The position numbers and the translations under genes are program-made. Below are positions 9,172 to 17,908 of a DNA stretch of 64,000 nt, one piece after another. Origin of the DNA: Pectobacterium carotovorum (GTDB lineage: Bacteria; Pseudomonadota; Gammaproteobacteria; Enterobacterales; Enterobacteriaceae); the NCBI GenBank assembly GCA_016415585.1, contig CP066552.1, positions 3,658,001-3,722,000 of the forward strand, given 5' to 3'. The notes below the pieces were generated by a model. That model searched no databases. It was given only the letters and a program-made list of their open reading frames with translations, and was not told where the DNA came from. Each line of letters begins with the position of its first letter. Position 1 is the first letter of the stretch.

Positions 9172-10194
9172 TCATGCTTCATTAAACGTCAGCAGGACTT
9201 TACAGCAGCGTTTTTGATCTTTTTCAAAGACCTCAATCGCCTGTACCACCTGCTGATAATCAAACCGATGGGTAATCAGTTTTGCTGGGTCGATACGTTT
9301 CGCTTTCAGCCACTCAATCACGATGGGGAATTTATTGGCATTCAAGCGCGATGAGAAAATGGAGATCTCTTTGCTGGTTATTCCCTGTTGGCTGACCTGA
9401 CAAGGCTCGCTGGAAAAACCCATGATGGCGATGCGTGCCGCAGGAGACGCAATCGTAATCGCTTCCTGCAAAATAGACGGATGGCAGGCAGCATCAACAA
9501 TCAGCGTAGGCTTGATATTCAGCGCTTCCAGCTCGTCTTTTAATGACAGCGATGCGTTGTTGATGACCCTGTCCGCTCCGCTGCGTAATGCCATATCCAG
9601 ACGTTCAGGAATGCGATCGACGACAATGACTTCCTTCACGTTGAACACGCCTTTCAGCACCTGAACCGAGGTCAACCCCATCGGTCCCGCGCCATAAATC
9701 AGGGCGATATCCTGCTCCGTCGGCTTCACCTGTGCGGTCACGTTGGCTGAAATCGTGAAGGGTTCCACCATTACCGCGAACTCATCAGGAATCTCGTCCG
9801 GGATGGTGTGCGCGTTCTTCGCCGGTACGGCAGCGTACTCGCTGAACCCGCCGTCACGGTGCACACCCAGCACCACCAGCGAGGTACAGACGTTCGGCTT
9901 GCCGATTGAACATGGGTAGCAGTGGCCGCAGCTCACTACCGGGTCGACCGAGACACGTTCGCCCAGACGTGATGCCTCCACGCCCTCACCTACCGCCTCA
10001 ATCACGCCGAAGAATTCATGCCCGATCACGCGCGGATATTTGGCAAAGGGGTTATGCCCGCGATAGATGTGGCTATCCGAGCCACAGATACCCGCAAGCT
10101 TTACCTTCACCCGAACTTCACCTGCCGCGGGCTGCGGAATAGGACGTTCTTCAATCACCAGTTCATTTGGCTGCTGTATCACAATGCTTTTCAT
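9172..10194 (-). CDS. rspB: Zinc-type alcohol dehydrogenase RspB
   Basis: 340 residues, medium-chain dehydrogenase family. The catalytic-zinc segment (GICGSDSHIYRGHNPF, GHEFFG) is followed by the four-cysteine structural-zinc loop CGHCYPCSIGKPNVC near residues 90-104. The NAD-binding motif GAGPMG lies near 167. The match to remembered E. coli RspB is close along the whole length (for example AGICGSDSHIYRGHNPFAKY and ASPAARI), and the length agrees. It follows rspA by 29 bases in one operon. In E. coli, RspA and RspB were linked to starvation sensing, but their chemistry is that of sugar-acid catabolism; L-gulonate-type substrates are known for relatives. Confidence 0.92.
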   Translation of the reverse strand: MKSIVIQQPNELVIEERPIPQPAAGEVRVKVKLAGICGSDSHIYRGHNPFAKYPRVIGHEFFGVIEAVGEGVEASRLGERVSVDPVVSCGHCYPCSIGKPNVCTSLVVLGVHRDGGFSEYAAVPAKNAHTIPDEIPDEFAVMVEPFTISANVTAQVKPTEQDIALIYGAGPMGLTSVQVLKGVFNVKEVIVVDRIPERLDMALRSGADRVINNASLSLKDELEALNIKPTLIVDAACHPSILQEAITIASPAARIAIMGFSSEPCQVSQQGITSKEISIFSSRLNANKFPIVIEWLKAKRIDPAKLITHRFDYQQVVQAIEVFEKDQKRCCKVLLTFNEA

Positions 10195-10223
10195 GTTTTG
10201 GCCTCTGATTACCTATTCCACTC

Positions 10224-11438
10224 TTACCAATTCCACAACGTGCCGTCTTCCAGACGGGCAACCGGGAGATAAGCGGGGTCATAGGGGTATTTGGCCGCCA
10301 GCTTTTCATCGAACTCAATGCCTAACCCCGGTTTTTCGCCTGGGTGCATGTAGCCGTTATCGAATGTCCAGTTATGCGGGAATACTTCCAGCATTTGCTC
10401 CGAGTAACCCATGTATTCCTGCACGCCGAAGTTTGGCACCCAGAGGTCAAAATGCAGCGCCGCCGCCATGCAGATAGGCGACAGGTCCGACGGCCCGTGC
10501 GAACCGGTACGCACCTGATAGAGCGAGGCAAAGTCGGCGATGCGACGCATGCCGGTAATCCCGCCCGCGTGGGTAATCGTGGTGCGGATGTAGTCGATAA
10601 GCTGTTCTTCGATCAGCTGTTTGCAATCCCAGATGCTGTTAAAGACTTCACCCACTGCAATCGGCGTAACCGTGTGCTGACGGATTAAACGGAAGCACTC
10701 CTGATTTTCCGCAGGCGTCGGGTCTTCCATCCAGAACAGACGATAGTCTTCAATGCTTTTACCAAAGCGCGCCGCTTCAATCGGCGTCAGACGGTGGTGC
10801 ATGTCGTGCAGCATGTGCTCGTTGAAGCCAAATTTGTCGCGCACCGCTTCAAACAGCTTAGGCGTGAAATCGAGGTATTTTTCCGTCGACCACAGTTGCT
10901 CTTCCGGCAAGTTGCCTTTCGTCGCCGGCTCATACGCCAGCCCTTTGCCTTTCGCCATGCCGTAGGTGGTTTTCATACCGGGCACGCCGCACTGCACGCG
11001 AATCGCCTTGAAGCCCTCATCGCGATGCTTGGCGTAATCATCCAGCACTTCATCAATCGAGTGGCCCGTGGTGTGGCAATACACCATGACGCCCGTACGC
11101 GATGCGCCGCCCAGCAGTTGATAAAGCGGCATGTTGGCGGCTTTGGCCTTGATATCCCACAGCGCGGTGTCAACTGCCGAGATCGCGGACATCGTCACCG
11201 GACCACGACGCCAGTACGCGCCTTTGTAGAAATACTGCCAAATATCTTCGATCTGGTGCGCATCGCGGCCAATTAGCTGCGGACACACATGATCTTTGAG
11301 GTAAGAGGCGACCGGCAGCTCACGCCCGTTGAGCGTCGCATCGCCGAGGCCAGTTAATCCGCTATCTGTCGTAATTTTCAGGGTGACAAAGTTCCGTCCC
11401 GGGCAGGTGACAAACACTTCAGCGCTGACAATCTTCAC
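10224..11438 (-). CDS. rspA: Enolase-superfamily sugar-acid dehydratase RspA
   Basis: 404 residues from a GTG start at 11438. This start has AAGGA eight bases upstream and gives the same length as E. coli RspA; an upstream ATG at 11459 would add seven residues. Mandelate-racemase N- and C-terminal domains are present. [17 protein letters not shown] carries the first metal-binding acidic residue, FWMEDPTP the second and GEVFNSIWD the third. [11 protein letters not shown] supplies the catalytic His/Asp pair of the D-mannonate dehydratase subgroup. Near-identity with E. coli RspA over long stretches supports the name. Some family members are low-activity mannonate dehydratases, so the true substrate is uncertain. 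Confidence 0.93.
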   Translation of the reverse strand: MKIVSAEVFVTCPGRNFVTLKITTDSGLTGLGDATLNGRELPVASYLKDHVCPQLIGRDAHQIEDIWQYFYKGAYWRRGPVTMSAISAVDTALWDIKAKAANMPLYQLLGGASRTGVMVYCHTTGHSIDEVLDDYAKHRDEGFKAIRVQCGVPGMKTTYGMAKGKGLAYEPATKGNLPEEQLWSTEKYLDFTPKLFEAVRDKFGFNEHMLHDMHHRLTPIEAARFGKSIEDYRLFWMEDPTPAENQECFRLIRQHTVTPIAVGEVFNSIWDCKQLIEEQLIDYIRTTITHAGGITGMRRIADFASLYQVRTGSHGPSDLSPICMAAALHFDLWVPNFGVQEYMGYSEQMLEVFPHNWTFDNGYMHPGEKPGLGIEFDEKLAAKYPYDPAYLPVARLEDGTLWNW

Positions 11439-11730
11439 GTTACTTATCCTTCTGTGCATGTAGCCATTCGTTTATGCTGACTACCATACAAGTATATTAA
11501 TCGAGATAATTTGAATCGCCTCACATTTATTCACATCTGCAACATTTATCTAAAATTCATGAAGAGCGGGAAGGAGAACAGGAGTGCGTCGGGGAAGCAG
11601 AACGTGGGGAGATAAGATAAGAAAAGACGGAGGCCGGACAGCCAGTGCATGAGGATTGTTATGAACGCGTAGCATGTTCCCGTTACGGTACATGCCTTGG
11701 ATATCCGCGCCTTTTGAACAAGGAAAATGC

Positions 11731-12633
11731 CTACCGAACGGACTTGCTGTTGTAATCTTGCAGGAAATCCAGAAACAGGCGCACCATGGGAATGTTATTG
11801 CTGCGCTTCAGGTAGCTAATAGCAAATGTCCTTTTCAGTTGCTCTTCCAGCGGAATCACCGCGACGTCGTAAGCGGTCAGGCTTTTGGCGACAGACGAAC
11901 AGAGGAAGACCACGCCGGACAGGTTGATCACCAGATCCATAATGATGTCCATATTGCTGCATTCGCGAAAGTAGCTGGGGTTGATGCCCTGTCGAGTGAA
12001 GGATTCCGAAACGGCGGCATGTTCCCCCGTCCCTTTCTGCGGCACGATCAGCTTTTCTTTTACCAGCTGTGGCAAGCTGAGCATCTTACTGTCGGCAAGC
12101 GGGTGTGACCTTGCTATCACCGCAACAATGTCATCGATCTGGCAAATGGTGTGATGAAATAACGGATCGTTCAGGTACTCATCAAAAGGCGTCGAGAAAG
12201 ACAGGTGGATCTCGCCATTGCGCACCCTTTCCAGTAAATCGGTGCTGACGCCGTCAATGAAAGAGATATCGATATTGGGATAGGCCTTCTGAAACAGGTT
12301 AAACATGTTGTAGTGAGCCAGACGGTTAAAAATCGGGATCACGCCAACCAGTAACGCGCCATCCGTGCTTTCCTCATAGCTGCTGACGAACTGTTCCAGC
12401 TCATAATGCTCTTTAATCATCCCCTGAATTTTGTCAGCAAAGATCTCCCCAAACGGCGTCAGAGAAAACTGCCGGGTGGTTCGGTTAATCAGTTTTCTTT
12501 CCGTTTCAAGTTCCAGCCGTGCGATCTCCTGCGACAAAAAAGCCTGAGAGATATTCAGCGCCTTCGCCGCTTTAGTGAAACTCCCGACACGGATGAGTTC
12601 CTGATAATAAATCACACGCTTTATGCTAAACAT
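11731..12633 (-). CDS. LysR-family transcriptional regulator
   Basis: 300 residues. The N-terminal helix-turn-helix (residues about 2-60, SFTKAAKALNISQAFLSQEI) is followed by a substrate-binding-like domain with GALLVGVIPIFNRLA near residue 92. It is transcribed leftwards, 292 bp ahead of rspA, and shares a 277-bp AT-rich divergent region with the esterase gene at 12911. It could regulate the esterase (the usual divergent LysR arrangement), the rsp operon, or both. The target cannot be fixed from sequence. Confidence 0.88.
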   Translation of the reverse strand: MFSIKRVIYYQELIRVGSFTKAAKALNISQAFLSQEIARLELETERKLINRTTRQFSLTPFGEIFADKIQGMIKEHYELEQFVSSYEESTDGALLVGVIPIFNRLAHYNMFNLFQKAYPNIDISFIDGVSTDLLERVRNGEIHLSFSTPFDEYLNDPLFHHTICQIDDIVAVIARSHPLADSKMLSLPQLVKEKLIVPQKGTGEHAAVSESFTRQGINPSYFRECSNMDIIMDLVINLSGVVFLCSSVAKSLTAYDVAVIPLEEQLKRTFAISYLKRSNNIPMVRLFLDFLQDYNSKSVR

Positions 12634-12910
12634 TGTTTTATATTACACATCAACATTCTCGGTTATAATCACCCACAATAACAATTATAGTAATTTGCAA
12701 ATAATCAAATGTGATTAGATGCACATTTAATTAATGAGAAATAGCGTTAATAGTAGATATAGTCAACTTATTATCAATGAGGAAACAATTCATTAGTTTA
12801 AGACAGAGCACTCCATATTAATAAAGATTTATTAATATTATTTTTACAAACTCAACATCGTTCTTCACAAACCTCACTAATTTACATACTTCTAACAAAG
12901 GACTGAAAGT
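12634..12910. promoter_or_regulatory. Divergent promoter region, LysR gene / esterase gene
   Basis: The 277-bp gap is strongly AT-rich and separates divergent starts, as LysR-controlled promoters usually do. A T-N11-A half-site pattern is likely somewhere within, but no single operator stands out. ACAAAGGACTGAAAGT gives the esterase its ribosome-binding site. Confidence 0.5.
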
Positions 12911-13876
12911 ATGCACTATCCGAAAACAGCAAAAATAGTATTAGCATCGCTGACGCTGATAGGTTCAACCGCCATCAATGCGTCACAGAACCAACATGAA
13001 ATCACCGTCAAGCAAGAAACGACGTCAGTGAAGTTAATCTCCGATGTCGTTTACTCTCAGGTATCGGTGCAAGGCTATCCTAACGTCGCATTAAAAATGG
13101 ATATTCTTCAGCCCGAAGCGAAAAAAGCGCTTCCCGTCGTACTATTCATTACCGGTGGTGGATTCGTTAATGCCAATAAAGATAATTACCTGCAACAGCG
13201 CCTTAACCTTGCCGAAGCCGGGTATGTGGTTGCCAGTATGGAATATCGTGTCGCTCCCATCGTGCTTTTCCCTTCTCCGCTGGAAGATGTCAAATCCGCC
13301 ATTCGCTATCTGCGCGCTAATGCGAAAAAGTTCGGCATTGACGGCCAGCATGCCGCGGTTTTCGGTTCATCGGCGGGAGGGTATCTGGCGGCATTTTCCG
13401 GGGTGACCAATGGCTCAAAAGCCTACGATAAAGGTGATAATCTCGATCAAAGCAGCGATGTTCAGGCCGTTATTGATTTCTATGGCTTATCCGACCTGAC
13501 GCTCGTCGGTGAAGGATTCCCTGATGATGTCGTTCAGAAACACGCCTCGCCTTCCGCGACAGAAGCTATCTGGGTCAACGGCACCGCAGTATTTAATGAA
13601 GGCGGCGCGATTACCCGCTATCCCGAAAAAGCGGCTGCGGCCAACCCGATTAACTTTATTAGCGGCACCACGCCGCCGTTCCTGATTATGCACGGCACAA
13701 ACGATACCTCGGTTTCTCCACGTCAGACTGAGAGACTGCATCAGGCTCTGACGGCGAAAAATATCGAATCGACCTACTACAGCGTTAAAGGCGCAGAGCA
13801 CGGTGGGCCGCATTGGCTGCAACCGGACATCATGCAAATTACCGTGCGCTTTCTTGATAAGCACCTAAAACCCTGA
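12911..13876 (+). CDS. Secreted alpha/beta hydrolase (esterase/lipase family)
   Basis: 321 residues, start preceded by AAAGGA. A signal peptide (hydrophobic about residues 8-22, ending STAINAS) predicts export. The oxyanion segment FITGGGF lies near residue 80. The nucleophile motif GSSAGG is near residue 156, followed by an HGTND aspartate segment near 260 and AEHGG for the catalytic histidine near 298. This is the hormone-sensitive-lipase/acetylxylan-esterase-like branch of the fold. In a plant pathogen it may deacylate plant polysaccharide or other esters (inference). A strong terminator follows at 13925. Confidence 0.85.
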   Translation: MHYPKTAKIVLASLTLIGSTAINASQNQHEITVKQETTSVKLISDVVYSQVSVQGYPNVALKMDILQPEAKKALPVVLFITGGGFVNANKDNYLQQRLNLAEAGYVVASMEYRVAPIVLFPSPLEDVKSAIRYLRANAKKFGIDGQHAAVFGSSAGGYLAAFSGVTNGSKAYDKGDNLDQSSDVQAVIDFYGLSDLTLVGEGFPDDVVQKHASPSATEAIWVNGTAVFNEGGAITRYPEKAAAANPINFISGTTPPFLIMHGTNDTSVSPRQTERLHQALTAKNIESTYYSVKGAEHGGPHWLQPDIMQITVRFLDKHLKP

Positions 13877-13924
13877 TGCTAGTTTAAAATCTATAGAATA
13901 GATTTCTTATTATTTATGTTGCAT

Positions 13925-13957
13925 AAACGTTAGTGTGAAATAAGCACTAACGTTTTT
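13925..13957 (+). terminator. Intrinsic terminator of the esterase gene
   Basis: AAACGTTAGTG pairs perfectly with CACTAACGTTT over a nine-base loop and runs into TTTTT. It lies 49 bases after the stop codon. Confidence 0.9.
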
Positions 13958-14024
13958 ATTTGTTGCGAGAAATCGCTCTAGCCGTTTATAAACTTCCCTG
14001 CCGCCGCATAAAAAAACGTGCAAT

Positions 14025-14038
14025 ATGATGCACATCAA
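14025..14038 (+). promoter_or_regulatory. FNR-like binding site
   Basis: ATGAT-GCAC-ATCAA matches the FNR consensus TTGAT-N4-ATCAA at nine of ten fixed positions. It lies about 100 bases upstream of the TTGACA hexamer and heads a respiratory operon, where oxygen control would make sense. It also partly resembles a CRP site, so binding needs testing. Confidence 0.5.
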
Positions 14039-14142
14039 TTATTCACGTTTATCACATAATGAAAAAATAACAACGCACACATCTATAGCGGAAACGCTAT
14101 TTCTTAAACATACAAAAAGAATAAAGAATTGACATTGTATTT

Positions 14143-14164
14143 ATAACAAATCGGTATTTGTTAT
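14143..14164. promoter_or_regulatory. Perfect 9-bp palindrome, probable operator
   Basis: ATAACAAAT and ATTTGTTAT are exact inverted arms around CGGT, starting eight bases after a TTGACA hexamer (14129-14134). A dimeric repressor or activator could bind here and act on the flavin-reductase operon. No regulator gene sits next to the operon. Confidence 0.5.
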
Positions 14165-14397
14165 ATACGGATCTACAAAAAAATAAACGTGACCAAGCGC
14201 ACACTTGGCTTTTTATTCTCATGCTCCAATAAAACCATAATAACAACGTGGCTTATTTATTATTTCCATCGTAATGATGGACCGCTATTTTCTATTAGCG
14301 CCACACTGCGAAATATTAACACGATGACGACATTAATAATGTCTATGACATCTTATGGTATTCGCATGGCTATCACCTCAATGTGAAGATTTATGAT

Positions 14398-15096
14398 ATG
14401 GAAGAATTATCTCGCCGTCGTTTTATTGCCTATATGGGAAGTGCGATTGCCGTTAGTGGAAATATCGGTCTCGCACAAGCGCAAAATGAGCCAGAAAAAA
14501 CGCCGGGTAAAGTAGCTATTAAATATGGCTTATTGCATAACGAAATGCGTTGTATTGGATGCAAAGCCTGTATCAAGGCCTGCAAAGAGACGAATAGCGT
14601 TCCTGATGACGTAACCCGGCTGGATATACTGCAAACCGTCGACATTCCTGCCGTCGAGAAAACACGCGCCATCAAGCAATTTTTCCGTAAGTCCTGCCAG
14701 CACTGTGAGAATCCGCCCTGTGTTGCCGTCTGCCCAACCGGAGCCTCCTTCAAAGACGCGCTCACCGGCATTGTTGATGTGAACGATAAACGCTGCGTGG
14801 GCTGCCGCTACTGTATTGCCGCGTGTCCTTACCATGTGCGTTTCATCAATCCCGTCACGAAAACGGCGGACAAATGCAATTTTTGCCGGGAAACCAATCT
14901 GGCCGCCGGGAAACAGCCTGCCTGCGTCGAAATCTGCCCCACCAAAGCGTTGGTATTTGGCGATCTCAACGACCCTGAAAGCAACATTGCCAAGATGATC
15001 GAGAGCAACGCGACCTACCGCTCCAAGGTTTATCTGGGCACCGAACCCCAACTCTATCGTATTCCTGGGAAACGAGGAGCCATCGACAATGCATAA
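14398..15096 (+). CDS. NrfC-like periplasmic ferredoxin with four [4Fe-4S] clusters
   Basis: 232 residues from ATG 14398; an in-frame GTG at 14383 is possible but has no ribosome-binding site. A twin-arginine signal (SRRRFIAYMGS) predicts export of the folded protein. Cysteine groups CIGCKACIKAC, CQHCENPPCVAVC, CVGCRYCIAAC and CNFC...CVEIC are the pattern of the NrfC/PsrB/TtrB/PhsB electron-transfer subunits. It should carry electrons from the NrfD-like membrane subunit encoded next (8-base overlap, coupled translation) to a periplasmic acceptor. There is no nrfA/nrfB cytochrome or molybdopterin subunit nearby. The terminal partners in this operon are flavoproteins, an unusual use of this subunit pair. 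Confidence 0.88.
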   Translation: MEELSRRRFIAYMGSAIAVSGNIGLAQAQNEPEKTPGKVAIKYGLLHNEMRCIGCKACIKACKETNSVPDDVTRLDILQTVDIPAVEKTRAIKQFFRKSCQHCENPPCVAVCPTGASFKDALTGIVDVNDKRCVGCRYCIAACPYHVRFINPVTKTADKCNFCRETNLAAGKQPACVEICPTKALVFGDLNDPESNIAKMIESNATYRSKVYLGTEPQLYRIPGKRGAIDNA

Positions 15097-16051
15097 TGCC
15101 TTCACGTTCGACACGCTGGTATGGGATTGGCCCATCGCCGTTTATCTTCTTCTGGTTGGCATTTCCGCGGGAATGGTGTCGCTGTCTCTGCTCATCAGGC
15201 ACTACGTTCCTACCGAATATCACGGCAGTAATCGCGTCATCAAAGCCACGGCTATCGTCGCACCACTCGCCGTGATCCTCGGGCTGGGAATTCTGATTTT
15301 ACACCTGACCAAACCCTTTACCTTTTGGTATTTGATGGTCTTTTACAACCCGACCTCCATCATGTCGCTTGGTGTGATGCTCTTTCAGGTGTATTTCGTC
15401 GTGATGCTGTTATGGCTCATCACGCTTTATCATGATGAGTGGCTGACGCATCTTGAGACCGTCTGGCACCGGCCCGCACTGGCTGCGCGAGCGCGTAAGT
15501 TAACGGCGATGATCGTCAAAAAAGCGGCGGTGATTGAAAACTTGCTGCTGGTGCTGGCAGTCCTGCTCGGTTGCTATACCGGCTTTCTACTGTCCGCGCT
15601 GAAATCGTTCCCGCTGTTGAATAACCCCGTCCTGCCCGTGCTGTTTCTGGTATCCGGCACCACCTCCGGCATTGCTGTCATGCTGCTGGCCAGCGCATGG
15701 GGTCGTGATACGACGGGGAATTCACGCTCCCTGCATTTCATCCACCGCGTGGAGACCCCGGTGGTGTATGCCGAACTGTTCCTGCTGTTCGCATTCTTTA
15801 TCGGGCTGCTGCTTGGCGGCGGGCAAAAGGTTGTTGCCGCACAAACCGCACTGTCGGGTTTCTGGGGCGGCGTATTCTGGATCGGCATTATCGGCATCGG
15901 CATTGTGATTCCCGCCATTGCCAACGGGGTACGTAAGCCCTCTGCCCACTCCGGCAAAGGCCAGTTGATTACGTTAGCTGCCATGAGCCTGTTCGGCGTG
16001 TTCCTGCTACGACTGTTCGTGCTTTATGCCGGACAAATGACGGTGGCCTGA
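15089..16051 (+). CDS. NrfD/PsrC-like membrane quinol-oxidising subunit
   Basis: 320 residues with about nine or ten membrane helices. It begins WDWPIAVYLLLVGISAGMVS, the hallmark start of NrfD/PsrC proteins. KPFTFWYLMVFYNPTSIMS is another family segment. NrfD-type proteins oxidise menaquinol and pass electrons to the ferredoxin partner on the outer face of the membrane. The start overlaps the ferredoxin gene and has GAGGAG upstream. The stop TGA is followed directly by the ATG of the MFS gene with no spacer, which supports one transcript. Confidence 0.88.
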   Translation: MHNAFTFDTLVWDWPIAVYLLLVGISAGMVSLSLLIRHYVPTEYHGSNRVIKATAIVAPLAVILGLGILILHLTKPFTFWYLMVFYNPTSIMSLGVMLFQVYFVVMLLWLITLYHDEWLTHLETVWHRPALAARARKLTAMIVKKAAVIENLLLVLAVLLGCYTGFLLSALKSFPLLNNPVLPVLFLVSGTTSGIAVMLLASAWGRDTTGNSRSLHFIHRVETPVVYAELFLLFAFFIGLLLGGGQKVVAAQTALSGFWGGVFWIGIIGIGIVIPAIANGVRKPSAHSGKGQLITLAAMSLFGVFLLRLFVLYAGQMTVA

Positions 16052-17428
16052 ATGAACACGTCATGGGTCTTATTCTGGATTGCCTCTGCCACTTTTTTCA
16101 TGCAATCCCTGGATACCACCATGGTGTATGTCGCCATTCCCGCCATCGCGCAGTCGCTGCACCAGCCGGTGTTGCATATGGAAACGATCGTGATCTCCTA
16201 CATTGTCACGGTCGTCGCGTTTACGCCGGCCAATAGCTGGCTGGCGGAACGGCTAGGGGAACGGAAAACCTACCAGATCGCGATCGCCATTTTCACGCTC
16301 GGCTCGCTGCTGTGCATGACGGCAACCACACTCGGTAGCTTAAGCGTTTTCCGCTTTATTCAAGGCATCGGCGGTGCGCTCATGCTGCCCATCATCAGAA
16401 CCGTCATCTTGCGCACCACGCCGCAGAAGCTGAAATTACGCTTCCTGAATCGGGTGACCTTATTGGGATTACTCGGTACCCTAATCGGCCCCGTTTTCGG
16501 CAATATTCTGGTTAGTTTTCTCTCGTGGCAGGCTATTTTCCTCGTGAATATCCCGCTGGCTTTACTCTGCTTTTTTCTGGCAACTCGATATATTCCTGTT
16601 GCTGCCATAAAAGAGACAGCTCGAACGGGTGCCTATGAAGTTGCCTTTCCCATTTTAATGTTATTTCTCGTGGCCTTCATATTAACCACCGCCACGAAAA
16701 ATATATTGCCAACGTTCGTCATGTTATTCCTGTCTTGCAGCACGCTGGGCTTGGTGTTTATTTACTACCGACAACATCTCATTGCAGAAACCGCATTATT
16801 TCCTCGCGCTCTATTTGGCATCAGAACCTTTTCTGTCGGCGTTATTGGCGGCATCGCGACGCGAACGCTACTGGCGTCAACGCCCGTCGTACTTTCATTA
16901 ATGTTGCAAACGACGCTGGCCTGTAAACCTGCGGAAACCAGCCTGATTCTGCTGCTTTTTTCCAGCGGTGCGCTGCTGTCAAAACTGCTGTTCGAGCCAT
17001 TGGTCAAGTGTATTGGCTACCGTCGATTATTGATGCTGACAACCAGCGTCACGTCGCTGTGTATCCTCGCCTTGAGTCTTGCCGTGCAAGAGAAATCGAT
17101 GCTGCTCATCGGCATCATCGCCATGATGTTAGGCGTACTGATTTCGACCTTATATTCAGCAGAAAGCACGCTGGCGTTTAGCAACCTAAATAACAGCACG
17201 TACCACAGCGGTAATAATCTGCTAACCATTAGCCAATTACTTTCCGTGATGCTCAGTATGACGCTGACATTTCCGATATTACGTTTTCTTTCTCAGTTTG
17301 AAATCCTCTTCAACCTTAACCCTTTCAGCCTGTTGTTTTTATTACTCGGCATTGGCTTACCCCTTTGCTGCCTGATATTCAGGCCCCTCAATAACGACGA
17401 CGGTTATCACTTTATTTATGGGAGATAA
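16052..17428 (+). CDS. MFS transporter, DHA2 (14-helix) drug-efflux type
   Basis: 458 residues, highly hydrophobic, about 13-14 helices. It has the DHA2 signature LDTTMVYVAIPAIAQSL near the N-terminus, the loop motif WLAERLGERKTYQIA, and RFIQGIGGALMLPIIRTVI. EmrB-like proteins expel hydrophobic drugs or organic acids. The gene lies in the middle of the flavin-reductase operon, so it may move the electron-acceptor substrate or the reduced product, or confer resistance to a toxic acceptor. The last codons are part of a 19-bp tandem duplication. Distal residues are somewhat AT-richer than the neighbours. Confidence 0.82.
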   Translation: MNTSWVLFWIASATFFMQSLDTTMVYVAIPAIAQSLHQPVLHMETIVISYIVTVVAFTPANSWLAERLGERKTYQIAIAIFTLGSLLCMTATTLGSLSVFRFIQGIGGALMLPIIRTVILRTTPQKLKLRFLNRVTLLGLLGTLIGPVFGNILVSFLSWQAIFLVNIPLALLCFFLATRYIPVAAIKETARTGAYEVAFPILMLFLVAFILTTATKNILPTFVMLFLSCSTLGLVFIYYRQHLIAETALFPRALFGIRTFSVGVIGGIATRTLLASTPVVLSLMLQTTLACKPAETSLILLLFSSGALLSKLLFEPLVKCIGYRRLLMLTTSVTSLCILALSLAVQEKSMLLIGIIAMMLGVLISTLYSAESTLAFSNLNNSTYHSGNNLLTISQLLSVMLSMTLTFPILRFLSQFEILFNLNPFSLLFLLLGIGLPLCCLIFRPLNNDDGYHFIYGR

Positions 17429-17449
17429 CATTATTTATGGGAAATAACG
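17412..17449 (+). repeat. 19-bp tandem duplication at the 3' end of the MFS gene
   Basis: TTATTTATGGGAGATAACA is followed at once by TTATTTATGGGAAATAACG (17 of 19 identical). The first unit encodes the last residues and stop of the transporter; the second lies in the spacer. It looks like a replication-slippage duplication. Confidence 0.8.
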
Positions 17450-17493
17450 TGGCTATTCACCGTATTCATTCAAAAACTACTGGAACTATTGAT

Positions 17494-17841
17494 ATGAAAA
17501 TCTGCTTAGGAATCCTTCCACTCTGCCTGTTATTCACAATGGGAACCGCGGCCGCACAAGAAGGGAGTTTTAAAGCTGGCACCTATTCTGCCGCTAGGCA
17601 GGGTATCGGCGGCGATGTCACCGTTACGCTTGATATCGATGCGCAGGGGAAAGTCCTCAAATCGACGATTGATGCCCCGGAAGAGACACCAGAAGTCGGT
17701 GGGGAAGCAGCAATAGAACTCGCAAAAGCCATGACCGAAAAGCAGAGCATCCAGGTTGATGGGGTGTCCGGTGCCACGATGACCAGTGGCGCGGTGCAAG
17801 AAGCCGCAGAAGACGCGTACTCGCAGGCTAAGGCGAATTAA
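17494..17841 (+). CDS. Small secreted FMN-binding protein
   Basis: 115 residues from ATG 17494, preceded by GGAACT. An upstream in-frame ATG at 17437 would put 19 residues ahead of the signal peptide and is disfavoured. The signal peptide (about residues 1-20) ends MGTAAAQ. The rest is an FMN_bind domain; DGVSGATMTSGA near residue 89 is the motif whose Thr takes covalent FMN from ApbE-type flavin transferases. In urocanate/acrylate reductases this domain is fused to the FAD reductase; here it is a separate gene just upstream. It probably shuttles electrons from the four-cluster ferredoxin to the FAD protein. Confidence 0.87.
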   Translation: MKICLGILPLCLLFTMGTAAAQEGSFKAGTYSAARQGIGGDVTVTLDIDAQGKVLKSTIDAPEETPEVGGEAAIELAKAMTEKQSIQVDGVSGATMTSGAVQEAAEDAYSQAKAN

Positions 17842-17908
17842 TCCCGTAGGTTCTCCACACGCAGCACGACTGCATTGTAAGAATACGAATAACATTAAGG
17901 AAAACATC

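Larger units (their letters stand above)
13877..14397. promoter_or_regulatory. Intergenic regulatory region ahead of the flavin-reductase operon
   Basis: This 521-bp gap holds the esterase terminator (13925-13957), an FNR-like site (14025-14038), a TTGACA hexamer (14129-14134) and a perfect 9-bp palindrome (14143-14164). A 65-codon open frame at 14189-14386 has no family features and is probably not a gene. The long leader (over 200 bases after the palindrome) is unexplained. Confidence 0.55.

Noticed and set aside
14189..14386. 65-codon rightward frame before the ferredoxin gene
   Set aside because: No domain, no good ribosome-binding site, and repetitive Ile/Met/Thr composition in AT-rich leader DNA. 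Could be a leader peptide, but nothing supports it.
14398..16051. Reading the NrfC/NrfD-like pair as the nitrite reductase nrf operon
   Set aside because: No cytochrome NrfA or NrfB and no heme-lyase genes follow; the partners are flavoproteins.
14398..16051. Reading the pair as tetrathionate, polysulfide or thiosulfate reductase
   Set aside because: There is no molybdopterin catalytic subunit in the operon.
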